Origin: Bradyrhizobium sp. 199
Lineage (GTDB): Bacteria > Pseudomonadota > Alphaproteobacteria > Rhizobiales > Xanthobacteraceae
DNA: 64,000 nt
NCBI RefSeq assembly: GCF_023073355.1
Contig: NZ_JADPJI010000005.1
Span: 248,001-312,000 of the forward strand
Reading direction: 5' to 3'
Shown: positions 42,689 through 51,542 of the stretch, piece by piece
Layout: each line of letters begins with the position of its first letter
How positions within the stretch are numbered: the first letter of the stretch is position 1
Program-made: the position numbers and the translations under genes
Notes under the pieces: model-generated
What the model was told of the DNA's origin: nothing
The model's database searches: none
The model's input: only the letters and a program-made list of their open reading frames with translations

Positions 42689-44602
42689 ATGACGCGTCTT
42701 TCGCATCTCACCTTGCGCAATTTCCTGATCGCGCTCCACGACCTGCTGGCGACCGCGGCAGCGCTTTTTGCCGCCTTCTATCTGCGATTCGAGGGGGGCG
42801 ACGGCTTCTTCGACCGCTTGCCGCTGCTGTTCCAGATCCTGCCGTACTTCCTCGCCTTCAGCGTGGTCGTGTTCTTCATCTTCAATCTGACCACGACGAA
42901 ATGGCGCTTCATCTCGCTGCCTGACGCGCTGAACATCATCCGCGTCGCGACCGTGCTGACCGTCGCCCTGCTCGTGCTCGACTACATCTTCGTCGCCCCC
43001 AACGTCCGCGGCGCCTTCTTCCTCGGCAAGGTGACGATCGTCCTCTATTGGTTCCTCGAGATCTCTTTCCTCTGCGCGCTGCGCATGGCCTACCGCTACT
43101 TCCGCTACACGCGGGTGCGGCGTCACGCGAGAGGCGAGGATGCGGCGCCGACGCTGCTGATCGGCCGGGCCGCGGATGCCGAGGTGCTGCTCCGCGGAAT
43201 CGAGAGCGGAGCGATCAAGCGCATCTGGCCGGTCGGCGTGCTGTCGCCGTCGAGTTCCGACCGCGGCCAGTTCATCCGCAACGTACCGGTGCTCGGCGGC
43301 ATCGACGACGTCGAGGATATCGTCGCGGACTTCGCCAAGCGCAACAAGCCGATCGCGCGCCTCGTCATGACGCCGTCGGCATTCGAGCCGGAAGCACACC
43401 CGGAATCGATCCTGATGCGGGCGCGCAAGCTGGGTGTCATCGTCAACCGGATGCCCTCGCTCGAAAGCGGCGATACGCCGCGGCTCACCGCCGTTGCGGT
43501 CGAGGATCTCCTGCTGCGGCCGAGCGAGACGATCGATTATGCCCGCCTGGAGGCCCTGATCAACGGCAAGGCGGTGATCGTCACCGGTGGTGGCGGCTCG
43601 ATCGGTTCGGAGATCTGCGAGCGCGTCGTTGCCTTCGGCGCCGCGCGACTCCTGATCGTGGAAAACTCGGAGCCGGCGCTCTACGCCATCACGGAAGCGC
43701 TTGCCGCGCGAGGCGCGACCGCCGAAATCGAAGGGCGGATCGCCGACATTCGCGACCGCGAGCGCATCATGCGCCTGATGGCCGGGTTCAAGCCGGACAT
43801 CGTGTTCCACGCCGCCGCACTCAAGCACGTGCCGATCCTCGAACGTGACTGGAGCGAGGGCGTCAAGACCAACATCTTCGGCTCCATCAACGTCGCGGAT
43901 GCTGCCGTTGCCGCCGGCGCCGAAGCCATGGTGATGATTTCGACCGACAAGGCGATCGAACCGGTGTCGATGCTCGGCCTGACCAAGCGTTTTGCCGAGA
44001 TGTACTGCCAGGCGCTGGATCACGACCTCGCAGCGGCGGCGCACGGCGCCAAGCCGCCAATGCGGCTGATCTCGGTACGGTTCGGCAATGTGCTGGCCTC
44101 GAACGGCTCGGTGGTGCCGAAATTCAAGGCGCAGATCGAGGCCGGCGGCCCGGTGACGGTGACGCATCCCGACATGGTCCGCTACTTCATGACCATCCGC
44201 GAGGCCTGCGACCTCGTCATCACCGCGGCCACGCATGCGCTCGGAACACAGCGTCCCGACGTTTCGGTCTACGTGCTCAACATGGGCCAGCCGGTGAAGA
44301 TCGTCGATCTCGCCGAGCGCATGATCCGCCTTTCCGGATTGCAACCCGGCTACGACATCGAGATCGTGTTCACCGGCATGCGGCCGGGCGAACGTCTCCA
44401 CGAGATCCTGTTCGCCTCCGAGGAGCCGACCCGCGAGATCGGCGTTGCCGGCATCATGGCCGCGCAGCCGAACGAGCCGCCGATGCAGACGCTGCGCAAA
44501 TGGACCGCGGCGCTGGAGCAGGCGATCGCGCGCGACGATCGCACCACCATCAGGACCATCCTCAAGGATGCGGTGCCCGAATTCGGGTCGACCGCGGCCT
44601 GA
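42689..44602 (+). CDS. Polysaccharide UDP-sugar 4,6-dehydratase, WbpM/CapD type
   Basis: About 637 residues from ATG 42689, or 655 from ATG 42635; neither has a good Shine-Dalgarno, and the family opening (LRNFLIALHDLLATAAALFAAFYLRFE) favours the shorter form. Four N-terminal membrane helices and a first Rossmann-like region are followed by a cytoplasmic dehydratase domain: VIVTGGGGSIGSEICERV, ISTDKAIEPVSMLGLTKRF (Met replacing the usual catalytic Tyr, as in WbpM) and NMGQPVKIVDLAERMIRLSG. WbpM-type enzymes turn UDP-GlcNAc into the 4-keto-6-deoxy intermediate for QuiNAc or FucNAc. The reductase and initiating transferase lie next door. Confidence 0.88.
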   Translation: MTRLSHLTLRNFLIALHDLLATAAALFAAFYLRFEGGDGFFDRLPLLFQILPYFLAFSVVVFFIFNLTTTKWRFISLPDALNIIRVATVLTVALLVLDYIFVAPNVRGAFFLGKVTIVLYWFLEISFLCALRMAYRYFRYTRVRRHARGEDAAPTLLIGRAADAEVLLRGIESGAIKRIWPVGVLSPSSSDRGQFIRNVPVLGGIDDVEDIVADFAKRNKPIARLVMTPSAFEPEAHPESILMRARKLGVIVNRMPSLESGDTPRLTAVAVEDLLLRPSETIDYARLEALINGKAVIVTGGGGSIGSEICERVVAFGAARLLIVENSEPALYAITEALAARGATAEIEGRIADIRDRERIMRLMAGFKPDIVFHAAALKHVPILERDWSEGVKTNIFGSINVADAAVAAGAEAMVMISTDKAIEPVSMLGLTKRFAEMYCQALDHDLAAAAHGAKPPMRLISVRFGNVLASNGSVVPKFKAQIEAGGPVTVTHPDMVRYFMTIREACDLVITAATHALGTQRPDVSVYVLNMGQPVKIVDLAERMIRLSGLQPGYDIEIVFTGMRPGERLHEILFASEEPTREIGVAGIMAAQPNEPPMQTLRKWTAALEQAIARDDRTTIRTILKDAVPEFGSTAA

Positions 44603-44604
44603 CC

Positions 44605-45825
44605 ATGCAGCCTTCCGGCAAGATCGTCGTCGCGAGCCAGCATTATCCGCCGGATACCAGCACGACCGCGGCGATCATGGCCGAGATCGCCTGCCGTCTC
44701 GCCGCCGGGCACGACGTCGTCGTGCTCTCGGGCTGGCCGGGTGCATTGCCGGCCTCGCAGACCGGCCCGGGCAAGCCGCGCGTCGTCGCAATCGAGAACC
44801 GGATGGCAGGCAAGGCGGCGCTGGTGCGGCGCGGAATGTCCGAGCTTCTGTTCGCCGCGCGCACGTTCTTCGCGTTGATCCGGGAGTTGAGGCGAGGGGA
44901 CGTCGTGCTCACGGTCACCGCGCCGTTCATGCTGCCTTACGCGGTGGCGGCAGCAGCCAGGTTCAAGGGAGCGCGCTCGGCGCTGATCCTGCACGACCTC
45001 TTTCCCGACGTGCTGGTGATGGCCGGCCTATTGAAGCCCGGCTCGCTCGTGACGCGGATGATGCGGGCTGCCAACAGCCTGATGTTCCGCGCGCTCAATG
45101 CCGTCATCACCATCGGCCGCGACGCGGAGCGGCCGCTGCTGAGCTATTCCGGAATGAGGCGCAACAAGATCCGCTTCATCCCGAACTGGGCGACGCTGGT
45201 GCCCGCGCCGCGGCCGGTCACGCCGGATAATCCGTTCCGCAAGGCGATTCCGGCGCGCTTCATCGTCGGCCTGTCGGGCAATCTCGGCTTCACCCATGAT
45301 CCGGAGGTCGTGTTCGAGGCGGCGCGGCTTCTCAAGCAAGAGGCGGACATTCACTTCCTGCTGTCCGGCTGGGGCATCGGCTTTGATCGGCTGAAGGAGT
45401 TGCAGGCGGCGGCGAGCCTGCCCAATGTCTCCTTTGTCGCGCGCGTCGAGGATTCCGAGCTCGAGGCGCTTCTGGCGTCCGCCGATCTCTGGATCATTCC
45501 GTACCGGAAGGACGTTGCGGGGGTGTCGGTGCCAAGCCGGTTCTACAATCTGCTGGCGGTCGGCCGTCCCGTCGTGCTGGTGTCCGAGCCGGAGGCCGAG
45601 GCCGCCTTGACGGTGGTGGAGAACGGGCTCGGCTGGGTGGTGACGCCGGGCCGTGCCGATCAGCTCGCTGAAGCGATCCGCGCGGCGTCTCGGTCCGACG
45701 ACGGCGCCATCGCGGCGCGCGCGGTGAAGGCGGCATCGCGATTCGACAGGGCGAGCGCGATGAATGCCTATGCGGCGCTGATCGATGAATTGTTGCGCAA
45801 CCCGGATCTGTCGGAGCAACGATGA
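44605..45825 (+). CDS. Glycosyltransferase family 4, WbuB-like
   Basis: A 406-residue GT-B glycosyltransferase. VASQHYPPDTSTTAAIMAEIACRLA at the start, ALILHDLFPDVLVMAGLL in the acceptor half, GLSGNLGFTHDPEVVFEAARLL and PYRKDVAGVSVPSRFYNLLAVGRPVVLVSEPE near the end are typical of WbuB-type (FucNAc/QuiNAc) transferases. It starts 2 bp after the dehydratase stop and overlaps the next gene by ATGA, so the three are one unit. The donor sugar is inferred from context. Confidence 0.84.
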   Translation: MQPSGKIVVASQHYPPDTSTTAAIMAEIACRLAAGHDVVVLSGWPGALPASQTGPGKPRVVAIENRMAGKAALVRRGMSELLFAARTFFALIRELRRGDVVLTVTAPFMLPYAVAAAARFKGARSALILHDLFPDVLVMAGLLKPGSLVTRMMRAANSLMFRALNAVITIGRDAERPLLSYSGMRRNKIRFIPNWATLVPAPRPVTPDNPFRKAIPARFIVGLSGNLGFTHDPEVVFEAARLLKQEADIHFLLSGWGIGFDRLKELQAAASLPNVSFVARVEDSELEALLASADLWIIPYRKDVAGVSVPSRFYNLLAVGRPVVLVSEPEAEAALTVVENGLGWVVTPGRADQLAEAIRAASRSDDGAIAARAVKAASRFDRASAMNAYAALIDELLRNPDLSEQR

Positions 45826-46769
45826 ACGAGAAGAAACCGGTCGTGCTGGTGACGGGAGCGAGCGGCTTCGTCGGCCGTCATATCATACCGGCGCTCGCTC
45901 GCGGGGGATGGTCGGTCCGCCGCGCGGTCCGCAGCCCGGAGTGTGTCGACGATGAGGTCGTGATCGAAACGATCGGCCCAGAGACCGATTGGCAGGCCGC
46001 GCTGGAAGGCGTCGATGCCGTCGTCCATCTCGCCGCGCGCGTGCACCACAAGCACGAGGAGCACGCGGTCCAGCTCTACCGCAACGTCAACATCGCCGGC
46101 ACGCTGCATTTGGCGCGCTGCGCGGCGACGTCCGGCGTGCGCCAGTTCATCTTCGTCAGCACCGTGCTTGTGCACGGCCGCAGCAACGACGGCCGCGCCC
46201 CGTTCAGCGAGAACGATATCCTGACGCCGCGCGGCCTCTACGGCATGTCCAAGGCGGCGGCCGAGGCGGGCTTGAGAACGCTGGCGCGCGACAATGACAT
46301 GAAGATCTCGGTGATCCGGCCACCGCTGGTCTATGGCGCGGGCGCCAAGGGCAATTTCGCGCTGTTGACGCGCGCGGTCAATCTCGGGCTGCCGCTGCCC
46401 TTTGCGGCGATCCGCAACCAACGGGCCTTCCTCGCCGTGCAAAACCTGTCGTCGTTCATCCTGCGCCGGCTCGGTCATCCCGATCCCGCCAGCAATTTCG
46501 AGATCTTCCTCGTGGCCGACAAGGAGCAGGTCTCGACACCCGAATTCATCACCCGTCTGGCCGATGCGTCCGGCAAGAACTTGCGGCTGTTTGCCATGCC
46601 GCCGGGCTTGCTCAGCACGCTGCTCAGCGTCATGGGCCGGCAGGATACGCATGACAGCCTGATCGGCTCGCTCGAGCTCGATATCTCCAAGGCGATCGCG
46701 ACCGGTTGGGAGCCGCAGGTCTCCCTCAACGAAGGCTTACGGCTGGCGCTATCGGCTCAGGATGCCTGA
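45822..46769 (+). CDS. NAD-dependent epimerase/dehydratase family reductase (WbpV/WbpK-like)
   Basis: A 315-residue extended short-chain dehydrogenase: VLVTGASGFVGRHIIPAL (NAD site), FIFVSTVLVHG (catalytic Thr), RGLYGMSKAAAE (YxxxK), IRPPLVYGAGAKGNF. The pattern matches 4-reductases that complete UDP-QuiNAc or UDP-FucNAc from the WbpM product. Its partner dehydratase is 1.2 kb upstream and the WbpL-like transferase converges on it, with their 3' ends overlapping by 13 bp (46757-46769). Confidence 0.84.
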   Translation: MNEKKPVVLVTGASGFVGRHIIPALARGGWSVRRAVRSPECVDDEVVIETIGPETDWQAALEGVDAVVHLAARVHHKHEEHAVQLYRNVNIAGTLHLARCAATSGVRQFIFVSTVLVHGRSNDGRAPFSENDILTPRGLYGMSKAAAEAGLRTLARDNDMKISVIRPPLVYGAGAKGNFALLTRAVNLGLPLPFAAIRNQRAFLAVQNLSSFILRRLGHPDPASNFEIFLVADKEQVSTPEFITRLADASGKNLRLFAMPPGLLSTLLSVMGRQDTHDSLIGSLELDISKAIATGWEPQVSLNEGLRLALSAQDA

Positions 46770-47776
46770 GGGCGCGAGAAGCGCTGCAGCACCAAAGCGA
46801 CCGCGACCGCGCCTGCGAACAGGGACACGATCGTGAGCGTCAGCGATCCGGCGCGAACGGTGACGATGGCAAGCAACGCCAGCACGAGATTGAGCGCGAA
46901 CACCTCGCCGATCACCCTCTTGACCGTGAACCCGTTGTCGGTTGCACGTTGATAAAAGTGCGTGCGGTGGGCCGACCAGAACGGCTCGCGCCTGATGATA
47001 CGCCGAAACAGCGTGAGGGTGGAATCCGCAAGGTAATAGGCCGGCAGCAGCAGCGCCGCAGCGGGGTGCCCGTGCCAGGCAAGCTCCAGCAGGCACCAGC
47101 CGAGCAACAGGCCGATCGGCAGGCTGCCGACATCGCCCAAGAACACCTTCGCGAGCGGCTTGTTGAACGGTGCAAAGCCGAGCATGGCACCGCACAGGGC
47201 CATAGCGAGCCACGTTGCGGACGGAGAGAGGTCGCCATACCATCCGAGCAATCCGAGCGCGGCCGTTACGGGCACCACCTCCGCCACCGTCATGAGGTCG
47301 AGCCCGTCCATGAAATTGACAAGGTTCACGAACCAGACGCCGCCGACGAGAAGGAGGATGCGTTCAACGGCGAGCGGCAGGGCTGGAACGATCCGCAGCG
47401 CCTCCGATATCGTGAACACGACGGCGGCCACAGCCCCCGCCTGCAACAGCAGCCGAACCACGACCGGCAGTGGCCTGATGTCGTCGACGAGGCCCACCAC
47501 AGCGATCAGTACGGCGGAGCCGATCAGGGGCAGGGGAATCCAGGCGTAAATCCAGCCCACAAGCAGGGTAGCGGCGACAACCGCGATGCCCGCACCCTGC
47601 GGCGTTGGAAGCTTGTGTGATGAGCGTGCGTTCGGACGCGCCAACGCATAGCGTTGCAGCAGCGGCATGCTGCACCAGGTGATGCCGGCGGAGATCAGTG
47701 CAGCCAGCCCGGCTGGCGCAAGCATTAGCAGCAACAGTCCGGCCGCAGGGTCCGGACCCGAGACGAGGGTCGTCAC
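46757..47776 (-). CDS. Undecaprenyl-phosphate sugar-1-phosphate transferase, WbpL/WecA family
   Basis: A 339-residue polytopic membrane enzyme of the polyprenyl-phosphate N-acetylhexosamine-1-P transferase family, which starts O-antigen assembly on undecaprenyl phosphate. Conserved text: SSHKLPTPQGAGIA, VGLVDDIRPLP (Asp-Asp), VNFMDGLDLMTVAE (NxxNFMDGxD), FLGDVGSLPIGLLLG and the terminal AHRTHFYQRATDNG (HxHxYQ). Given its neighbours the first sugar is probably QuiNAc or FucNAc. ATGA overlap links it to the LPG-synthase-like gene downstream on the same strand. Confidence 0.9.
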   Translation of the reverse strand: MTTLVSGPDPAAGLLLLMLAPAGLAALISAGITWCSMPLLQRYALARPNARSSHKLPTPQGAGIAVVAATLLVGWIYAWIPLPLIGSAVLIAVVGLVDDIRPLPVVVRLLLQAGAVAAVVFTISEALRIVPALPLAVERILLLVGGVWFVNLVNFMDGLDLMTVAEVVPVTAALGLLGWYGDLSPSATWLAMALCGAMLGFAPFNKPLAKVFLGDVGSLPIGLLLGWCLLELAWHGHPAAALLLPAYYLADSTLTLFRRIIRREPFWSAHRTHFYQRATDNGFTVKRVIGEVFALNLVLALLAIVTVRAGSLTLTIVSLFAGAVAVALVLQRFSRPQAS

Positions 47777-48732
47777 TCCGGCACTCCGATCGGAGCCGAG
47801 CCTTGCGCGGCCTTCTCCGCGCTGAGGATCCAGACGAGGCCGCCGAACGCGCCGACGATGAAGGACACGGCGCCGAATAGCAGCGACACGTTGACGCCCT
47901 CATTGGCGGCAAGTCCGGCGAAGCCGAACGCCAGCCCCATCGTGGCTTCACGCACGCCCCAGCCGGCGATCGAGATCGGCATCATCGTGATCAGCATCAC
48001 GGGCGGCACCAGCAGAAAGACGTCGCTGAAGCGAACCGGGGCCGCAATCGACTGCACCACGCACCAGGCGATGACGACGGCGAGCACGTGAACGAGCACC
48101 GACAGGATCGCGATGATCGGTCCGCGGCTGCGGTTGAAGATCACGCGGTTCGCGATCACCGCACAGGCGTGAAGGTGATGCGTGGCCCACCAGGTCTTCA
48201 GCCAGCGCCAGTTCAGCGCGCCGAAGATCAGGAAGCCGAGGCCGCCGGCGAGCGCCAGGAGATCGACGAACAGGAGCGCCGAGCGTCCGTGCGGATCGGT
48301 GATCAGGGTGTAGCTCCAGGGCAGGCTCGCGACGATCACGATGGCGAGCGCGATCAAGCCGATGGCGCGGTCGACGAAGATCGAGTAGGTCGCCGCGCGC
48401 CAGCCGGCGCCGGCGCGCGCGACGAGCCAGAGCCGGACTGCATCGCCCCCGATCGCCGACGGCAGGGTCTGGTTGAAGAAGGAGCCGATCACGTTGTAGC
48501 GCATGGCGCGGCCGAGCTCGAGCGGCGCGCCGCAGACGGCGCTGATCTCGCGCCAGCGCAGCACGCCGACGAAGATCTGCAGGAACGTGATCGCGATCGC
48601 CACGCCGATCCAGAACAGGCTGGTCACGGTAAAGCGCGAAAATAGTTCGGATAGATCGACCTTGCGCAGCGCCAGATAGAGCAGCGCCGCGGAAATCAGG
48701 ATTTTGGCCGTCGACAGCAGGATTCGGCGCAT
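47773..48732 (-). CDS. Lysylphosphatidylglycerol synthase-like transmembrane protein (UPF0104)
   Basis: A 319-residue membrane protein with about eight hydrophobic segments matching only the transmembrane (flippase-like) half of MprF/LPG synthases, without the catalytic domain. Typical pieces are ALRKVDLSELFSRFTV, YNVIGSFFNQTLPSAIGGDAVRLWLVARAG, VDRAIGLIALAIVI and ISIAGWGVREATMGLAFGFAG. Start ATG 48732 gives the standard opening; a longer frame upstream is not homologous-looking. In polysaccharide clusters such proteins are suspected glycolipid flippases, but the function is unknown. Confidence 0.8.
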   Translation of the reverse strand: MRRILLSTAKILISAALLYLALRKVDLSELFSRFTVTSLFWIGVAIAITFLQIFVGVLRWREISAVCGAPLELGRAMRYNVIGSFFNQTLPSAIGGDAVRLWLVARAGAGWRAATYSIFVDRAIGLIALAIVIVASLPWSYTLITDPHGRSALLFVDLLALAGGLGFLIFGALNWRWLKTWWATHHLHACAVIANRVIFNRSRGPIIAILSVLVHVLAVVIAWCVVQSIAAPVRFSDVFLLVPPVMLITMMPISIAGWGVREATMGLAFGFAGLAANEGVNVSLLFGAVSFIVGAFGGLVWILSAEKAAQGSAPIGVPE

Positions 48733-48952
48733 CTCGTCCGCATGAACAGGGTTTGCGAAGATTTGAGGCAACCCGACGCGAGCGCCGAATTCGGCCGCTT
48801 TGGTATGGTTTTGGCGCCGATCTTGCAATAGCCCTGCTTGCAATAGCCCTCGTGGAGGGGCGTTATGGAGTGCATGAGGCGAGGCGGGCCCATTGCGACC
48901 GTATCGAGGCAGCGGCTAAACAGGATCGGGCGAGGGATCCCCAGGGAACAGG

Positions 48953-49942
48953 ATGACGGATCAGGCGATTTTGGTTACGGGGGCCGCCGGATTCATCGGC
49001 TTTCACGTCGCCCGGCAGCTCCTGGGCGAAGGCCGGTCCGTCGTTGGGCTGGACAATCTCAACGCCTATTACGATCCGGCATTGAAGCGGGCGCGTCTGG
49101 CGCTGCTGCAGTCCGACTCCCGCTTTTCCTTCGTCGAGGCTGATCTTGCCGACCGCGAGGCGATGGCGGCGCTGTTTGCGCAGCATCGCTTTACAGAGGT
49201 CGTGCATCTGGCGGCGCAGGCCGGCGTGCGCTACTCGATCGAGCAGCCGCACGCCTACGCTGATTCCAATCTGCAGGGCTTTCTCAACGTGCTCGAGGGC
49301 TGCCGCAACAACGGCTGTCGTCATCTCGTCTACGCCTCGTCATCCTCGGTTTATGGCGCCAACACAAAACTGCCATTTGCGGTTGCGGACCGCACCGACC
49401 ATCCCGTGAGCTTCTACGCCGCGACCAAGAAGGCGAACGAGGTGATGGCGCAGTCCTACAGCCATCTCTATCGCCTGCCGGTCACGGGGCTGCGCTTCTT
49501 TACCATTTACGGCCCGTGGGGTCGGCCCGACATGGCCATGTTTCTGTTCGTGAACGCCATCCTGGCGGGCAAGCCGATCCGGCTCTTTAACCATGGCAAG
49601 ATGCGTCGCGACTTCACCTATATTGATGATGTGACGCGTGTAGTATCCAGGCTGATCGATCTTGTGCCCGCGGACGATCCGGCTGCCGCAAATGCGCCGT
49701 TTAAGGTCTACAATGTCGGCAATCACCGTCCGGAGGAACTGATGCACGTCGTCGGTCTTCTGGAGCGGGAGCTGGGCCGGACGGCGATCAAAGAATTGCT
49801 GCCGATGCAGCCGGGAGATGTGCTGGAAACGTTCGCGGATGTCGAGGATTTGATGCGCGACACCGGCTTTGCACCGTCAACGCCGATCGAGCATGGGGTC
49901 CACAATTTTGTCACCTGGTATCGGGACTACTTCAAGGTTTGA
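48953..49942 (+). CDS. UDP-glucuronate 4-epimerase-like NAD-dependent epimerase
   Basis: A 329-residue extended short-chain dehydrogenase close to bacterial UDP-glucuronate epimerases (LspL/RkpL type), which give UDP-galacturonate. AILVTGAAGFIGFHVARQLL is the NAD motif; LDNLNAYYDPALKRARL, HLAAQAGVRYSIEQPHAYADSN, SFYAATKKANE (YxxxK) and FFTIYGPWGRPDMAMFLF are classic for this subgroup. The product probably feeds core or O-antigen galacturonate residues. It is 1 bp upstream of manC. Confidence 0.9.
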   Translation: MTDQAILVTGAAGFIGFHVARQLLGEGRSVVGLDNLNAYYDPALKRARLALLQSDSRFSFVEADLADREAMAALFAQHRFTEVVHLAAQAGVRYSIEQPHAYADSNLQGFLNVLEGCRNNGCRHLVYASSSSVYGANTKLPFAVADRTDHPVSFYAATKKANEVMAQSYSHLYRLPVTGLRFFTIYGPWGRPDMAMFLFVNAILAGKPIRLFNHGKMRRDFTYIDDVTRVVSRLIDLVPADDPAAANAPFKVYNVGNHRPEELMHVVGLLERELGRTAIKELLPMQPGDVLETFADVEDLMRDTGFAPSTPIEHGVHNFVTWYRDYFKV

Positions 49943-49943
49943 G

Positions 49944-51362
49944 ATGACGATGGACAAACGCATAATCCCCCTGATCATGTGCGGCGGTGCCGGCACGCGG
50001 CTGTGGCCGGCTTCGCGCGAGGTACGGCCCAAGCAGTTTCTGCCGCTGTTCGGCACCCGCTCGACTTTCCAGGACACGCTGCAGCGCGTCTCCGATCCCC
50101 AACTGTTCGACCGGCCGATCGTCATCACCAACGCGTCCTATCGCTTCATGGTGCTGGAGCAGCTCGCCGAGATCGGCATCGAGGCCGACGTGATCCTCGA
50201 GCCGATGCGGCGCGATTCAGGACCTGCGATCGCCGCGGGCGCGGTGTTCGCGCAGAACCGCGCCAGTGAAGCCATCGTGCTCGCGCTCGCCGCCGATCAC
50301 GTCGTGCAGGATACTGCCGCTTTCGTTGCTGCCTGCCGCGAGGGTCTTGTGGCCGCGAGCACCGGGCGCATCGTCACTTTCGGCATCAAGCCGGAGCGGC
50401 CGGCAACCGAATATGGCTACATCAACCCGGGCGAGGTGATCTCCGGGGAGGTGCATGCGGTCGCGCGCTTCGTCGAGAAGCCGGACGCAGTGAAGGCATC
50501 CGACTACGTCAATTCGGGCTATCTCTGGAACAGCGGCAACTTCATGTTCCCGGCCAGCGTGCTGCTCGACGAATACCGCAGGGTTGATGCGGCAAGCGTC
50601 GAGGCGGTCAGCAATGCGGTCAACAATGCCGGCCGCGATCTCGGCTTCGTGACGCTGGAGCCCGAGGCGTTCGGCTCGGCGAAGGCGATCTCGATCGATT
50701 ATGCCGTGATGGAGAAGACCTCACGCGCCGCTGTCGTGCCGGTGTCGTGCGGCTGGTCCGACGTCGGCTCCTGGCACGCGGTGTGGGAGCTCTCCGACAA
50801 GGACGCGCAAGGCAATGCCGCGCACGGCGCCGCGGTGTTCGAGGATTCCCGCAACTGCAACGTCACCACCGACCAGGCGCTGGTCGCGCTCGAAGGCGTG
50901 GATGATCTCGTCGTGGTCGCCACCGCGGATGCGGTTCTGGTCTCGCGCCAGAAGGATGCCAACGGCCTGAAGCGTCTCGTGACCAAACTGAAGACGGTCG
51001 CGCCGAAGGTCACCGAGGAGCATCTCAAGGTACACCGGCCCTGGGGCAGCTATCAGTCCGTCGACAATGGCGAGCGCCACCAGGTCAAACGCATCGTGGT
51101 GAAGCCGGGCGGGCGGCTGTCGCTGCAGAAGCACCATCATCGTGCCGAGCACTGGATCGTGGTCCGCGGCGCAGCCCGCGTCACCGTCAACGAGACCGTG
51201 AAGACCGTGCACGAGAACGAGTCGATCTACATCCCGATGGGCGCCGTCCACCGGATGGAGAACCCCGGTAAAATCATGCTGGAACTGATCGAGGTCCAGA
51301 CCGGAAGCTATCTCGGGGAAGACGACATCATCCGGATTGAAGACGACTACCAAAGGTCGTAA
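49944..51362 (+). CDS. manC: Mannose-1-phosphate guanylyltransferase/mannose-6-phosphate isomerase
   Basis: A 472-residue bifunctional enzyme: N-terminal nucleotidyltransferase (IPLIMCGGAGTRLWPASRE, RPKQFLPLFG, FVEKPD) making GDP-mannose, and a C-terminal type II phosphomannose isomerase cupin (RPWGSYQSVDNG, VKPGGRLSLQKHHHRAEHWIVV, YIPMGAVHRMENPG). The start is ATG 49944, immediately after the epimerase stop; an ATG two codons later is also possible. It supplies mannose for the LpcC-like transferase and possibly for fucose or rhamnose pathways not seen here. Confidence 0.95.
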   Translation: MTMDKRIIPLIMCGGAGTRLWPASREVRPKQFLPLFGTRSTFQDTLQRVSDPQLFDRPIVITNASYRFMVLEQLAEIGIEADVILEPMRRDSGPAIAAGAVFAQNRASEAIVLALAADHVVQDTAAFVAACREGLVAASTGRIVTFGIKPERPATEYGYINPGEVISGEVHAVARFVEKPDAVKASDYVNSGYLWNSGNFMFPASVLLDEYRRVDAASVEAVSNAVNNAGRDLGFVTLEPEAFGSAKAISIDYAVMEKTSRAAVVPVSCGWSDVGSWHAVWELSDKDAQGNAAHGAAVFEDSRNCNVTTDQALVALEGVDDLVVVATADAVLVSRQKDANGLKRLVTKLKTVAPKVTEEHLKVHRPWGSYQSVDNGERHQVKRIVVKPGGRLSLQKHHHRAEHWIVVRGAARVTVNETVKTVHENESIYIPMGAVHRMENPGKIMLELIEVQTGSYLGEDDIIRIEDDYQRS

Positions 51363-51385
51363 CCAGCAAACTCCGAATCACGCGA

Positions 51386-51426
51386 CCCGGGCCAAAGAGG
51401 CGGCAATTTTCGGCTTAAGGCCCGGG
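51386..51426. terminator. Inverted repeat downstream of manC
   Basis: CCCGGGCC (51386-51393) and GGCCCGGG (51419-51426) could pair around a 25-base loop; CTTTTTG follows 11 bases further on. A weak candidate terminator in the 180-bp gap before the WlbA-like gene. Confidence 0.3.
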
Positions 51427-51542
51427 GAACGTGTAACTTTTTGAATCAAATCGTGTCCGGCCCAGCAGGGCGGCATTCGCCACAAGGTGGCGTCCGTGCT
51501 AGAAGCGCGCCGGGGATTTGCGTTAAATCGGGGTTTGCTCAA

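Noticed and set aside
41192..44401. Long minus-strand open frame of about 1070 codons
   Set aside because: It is antisense to hldE, the ligase-like and WbpM-like genes, Arg/Asp/Gly/His-rich and without domains; typical of high-GC third-position bias.
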